Source: Acinetobacter sp. WCHA45
GTDB taxonomy: Bacteria; Pseudomonadota; Gammaproteobacteria; Pseudomonadales; Moraxellaceae
DNA length: 64,000 bases
Direction of reading: 5' to 3'
NCBI RefSeq assembly: GCF_002165255.2
Contig: NZ_CP028561.1
Span: 496,001 to 560,000, forward strand
The number at the start of each line of letters is the position of its first letter. Position 1 is the first letter of the stretch. The notes beneath the pieces were generated by a model. It made no database searches and was not told the DNA's origin. It worked only from the letters and a program-made list of their open reading frames with translations. Made by a program: the position numbers and the translations under genes. This document shows, piece by piece, positions 63,708-64,000 of the stretch.

Positions 63708-64000
63708 TTAATTCATTCGACATATGCTTAATATTGCAATATCGTCAGCAACATGATCTGGTGCTTTGAAAGCGTCATGCTGAAGATGTTCGACCAATTG
63801 ATTAAATTGATCATTCAAACCGCCGTCAAATGGTTCAAGTGCGCCATCAGAACATAATATAAAACGAGCATTACGGCTCAGCGTACAACAATGTTCTTCA
63901 ACTTCTAGTTCTTCAGTAAGACCTAATGGAAAGCTACTTGTTGTAAGGATTTGTGGTGGTTGGTTGGGCTCAAAGATAATTGGAGGAGGGTAGTGCCCAG
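63708..64000 (-). CDS. gigA: PP2C/SpoIIE-type phosphatase, GigA-like (3' end only)
   Basis: The last 97 codons of a gene cut by the window edge. The chain has GHYPPPIIFEPNQPPQ, SSFPLGLTEELEVEE and RFILCSDGALEPFDGG, then DDIAILSICRMN to the stop at 63708-63710. These are the C-terminal motifs of SpoIIE/RsbU phosphatases (GHxPPP, PLGL, SDG, and the DDIA metal site). Its likely substrate is the STAS protein encoded 102 bases downstream. The N-terminal part, which in GigA-like proteins carries a receiver domain, is outside the window. Confidence 0.75.
   Translation of the reverse strand, partial: GHYPPPIIFEPNQPPQILTTSSFPLGLTEELEVEEHCCTLSRNARFILCSDGALEPFDGGLNDQFNQLVEHLQHDAFKAPDHVADDIAILSICRMN

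Overview
The window is AT-rich gammaproteobacterial chromosome and is almost certainly from Acinetobacter. The split three-gene pnt transhydrogenase, the trxA-rho pair, pcnB-folK-panB-panC, rapZ-NPr, accA overlapping tilS, and a STAS / PP2C-phosphatase pair resembling gigB-gigA of A. baumannii all fit that genus. The species cannot be settled by eye. I see no prophage, insertion sequence, CRISPR array, rRNA or tRNA gene. The content is core metabolism and information processing, with short accessory insertions between old gene clusters.

Layout. 1-3.1 kb: pntAA-pntAB-pntB. 3.1-6.2 kb: an SDR oxidoreductase, then an ammonium transporter behind a good sigma-54 promoter, followed by an unknown protein where glnK is usually found. 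6.2-9.2 kb (minus): rsfS and a crotonase / tartronate-semialdehyde-reductase-like / hydroxypyruvate-isomerase-like operon. 9.2-17.8 kb: hybrid kinase GacS/BarA, cysM, a three-hairpin intergenic repeat, a PolB-type exonuclease, rlmD and relA. 17.9-21.4 kb (minus): an envelope cluster (COG3014-like, YcfL-like, LpoB-like, CsgG/LpoB-fold protein). 21.6-29.1 kb: an SDR, then mazG, comEA, pcnB-folK-panB-panC and rapZ-NPr-darP. 29.2-43.3 kb: an acyl-CoA ligase, then the classic thrS-infC-rpmI-rplT-pheS-pheT-ihfA cluster. Here that cluster is split by hsp20, gst, yqaA and an MFS gene after infC, and by a NADAR gene and an unknown membrane protein after rplT. 43.3-46 kb (minus): an Ala-rich lipoprotein, rho and trxA. 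46.2-51.4 kb: ppx, accA, tilS, proC and yggT. 51.4-60.6 kb: polA, a large DUF2339-type membrane protein, mscS with an unknown partner, and gspE. 60.6-64 kb (minus): ohr, ohrR, a small secreted protein, a nitrilase-family amidase, a STAS protein and the 3' end of a PP2C-type phosphatase gene cut by the window edge.

The most informative signals outside the coding regions are four. The thrS leader has a hairpin with a U-CGU-A loop like the tRNA-Thr anticodon loop, just upstream of the Shine-Dalgarno. The amt gene has a correctly spaced -24/-12 promoter. infC begins with ATT. ohr has a palindromic OhrR-like operator. Two parts of one proposed stress circuit, NPr and the GigA/GigB-like pair, both lie in the window about 35 kb apart. 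No wholly new system is evident. The best under-described candidates are the Amt partner, the LpoB/CsgG-like envelope cluster, the DUF432-like/MscS pair, the tail-anchored 333-residue protein and the repeat-bearing alanine-rich lipoprotein.
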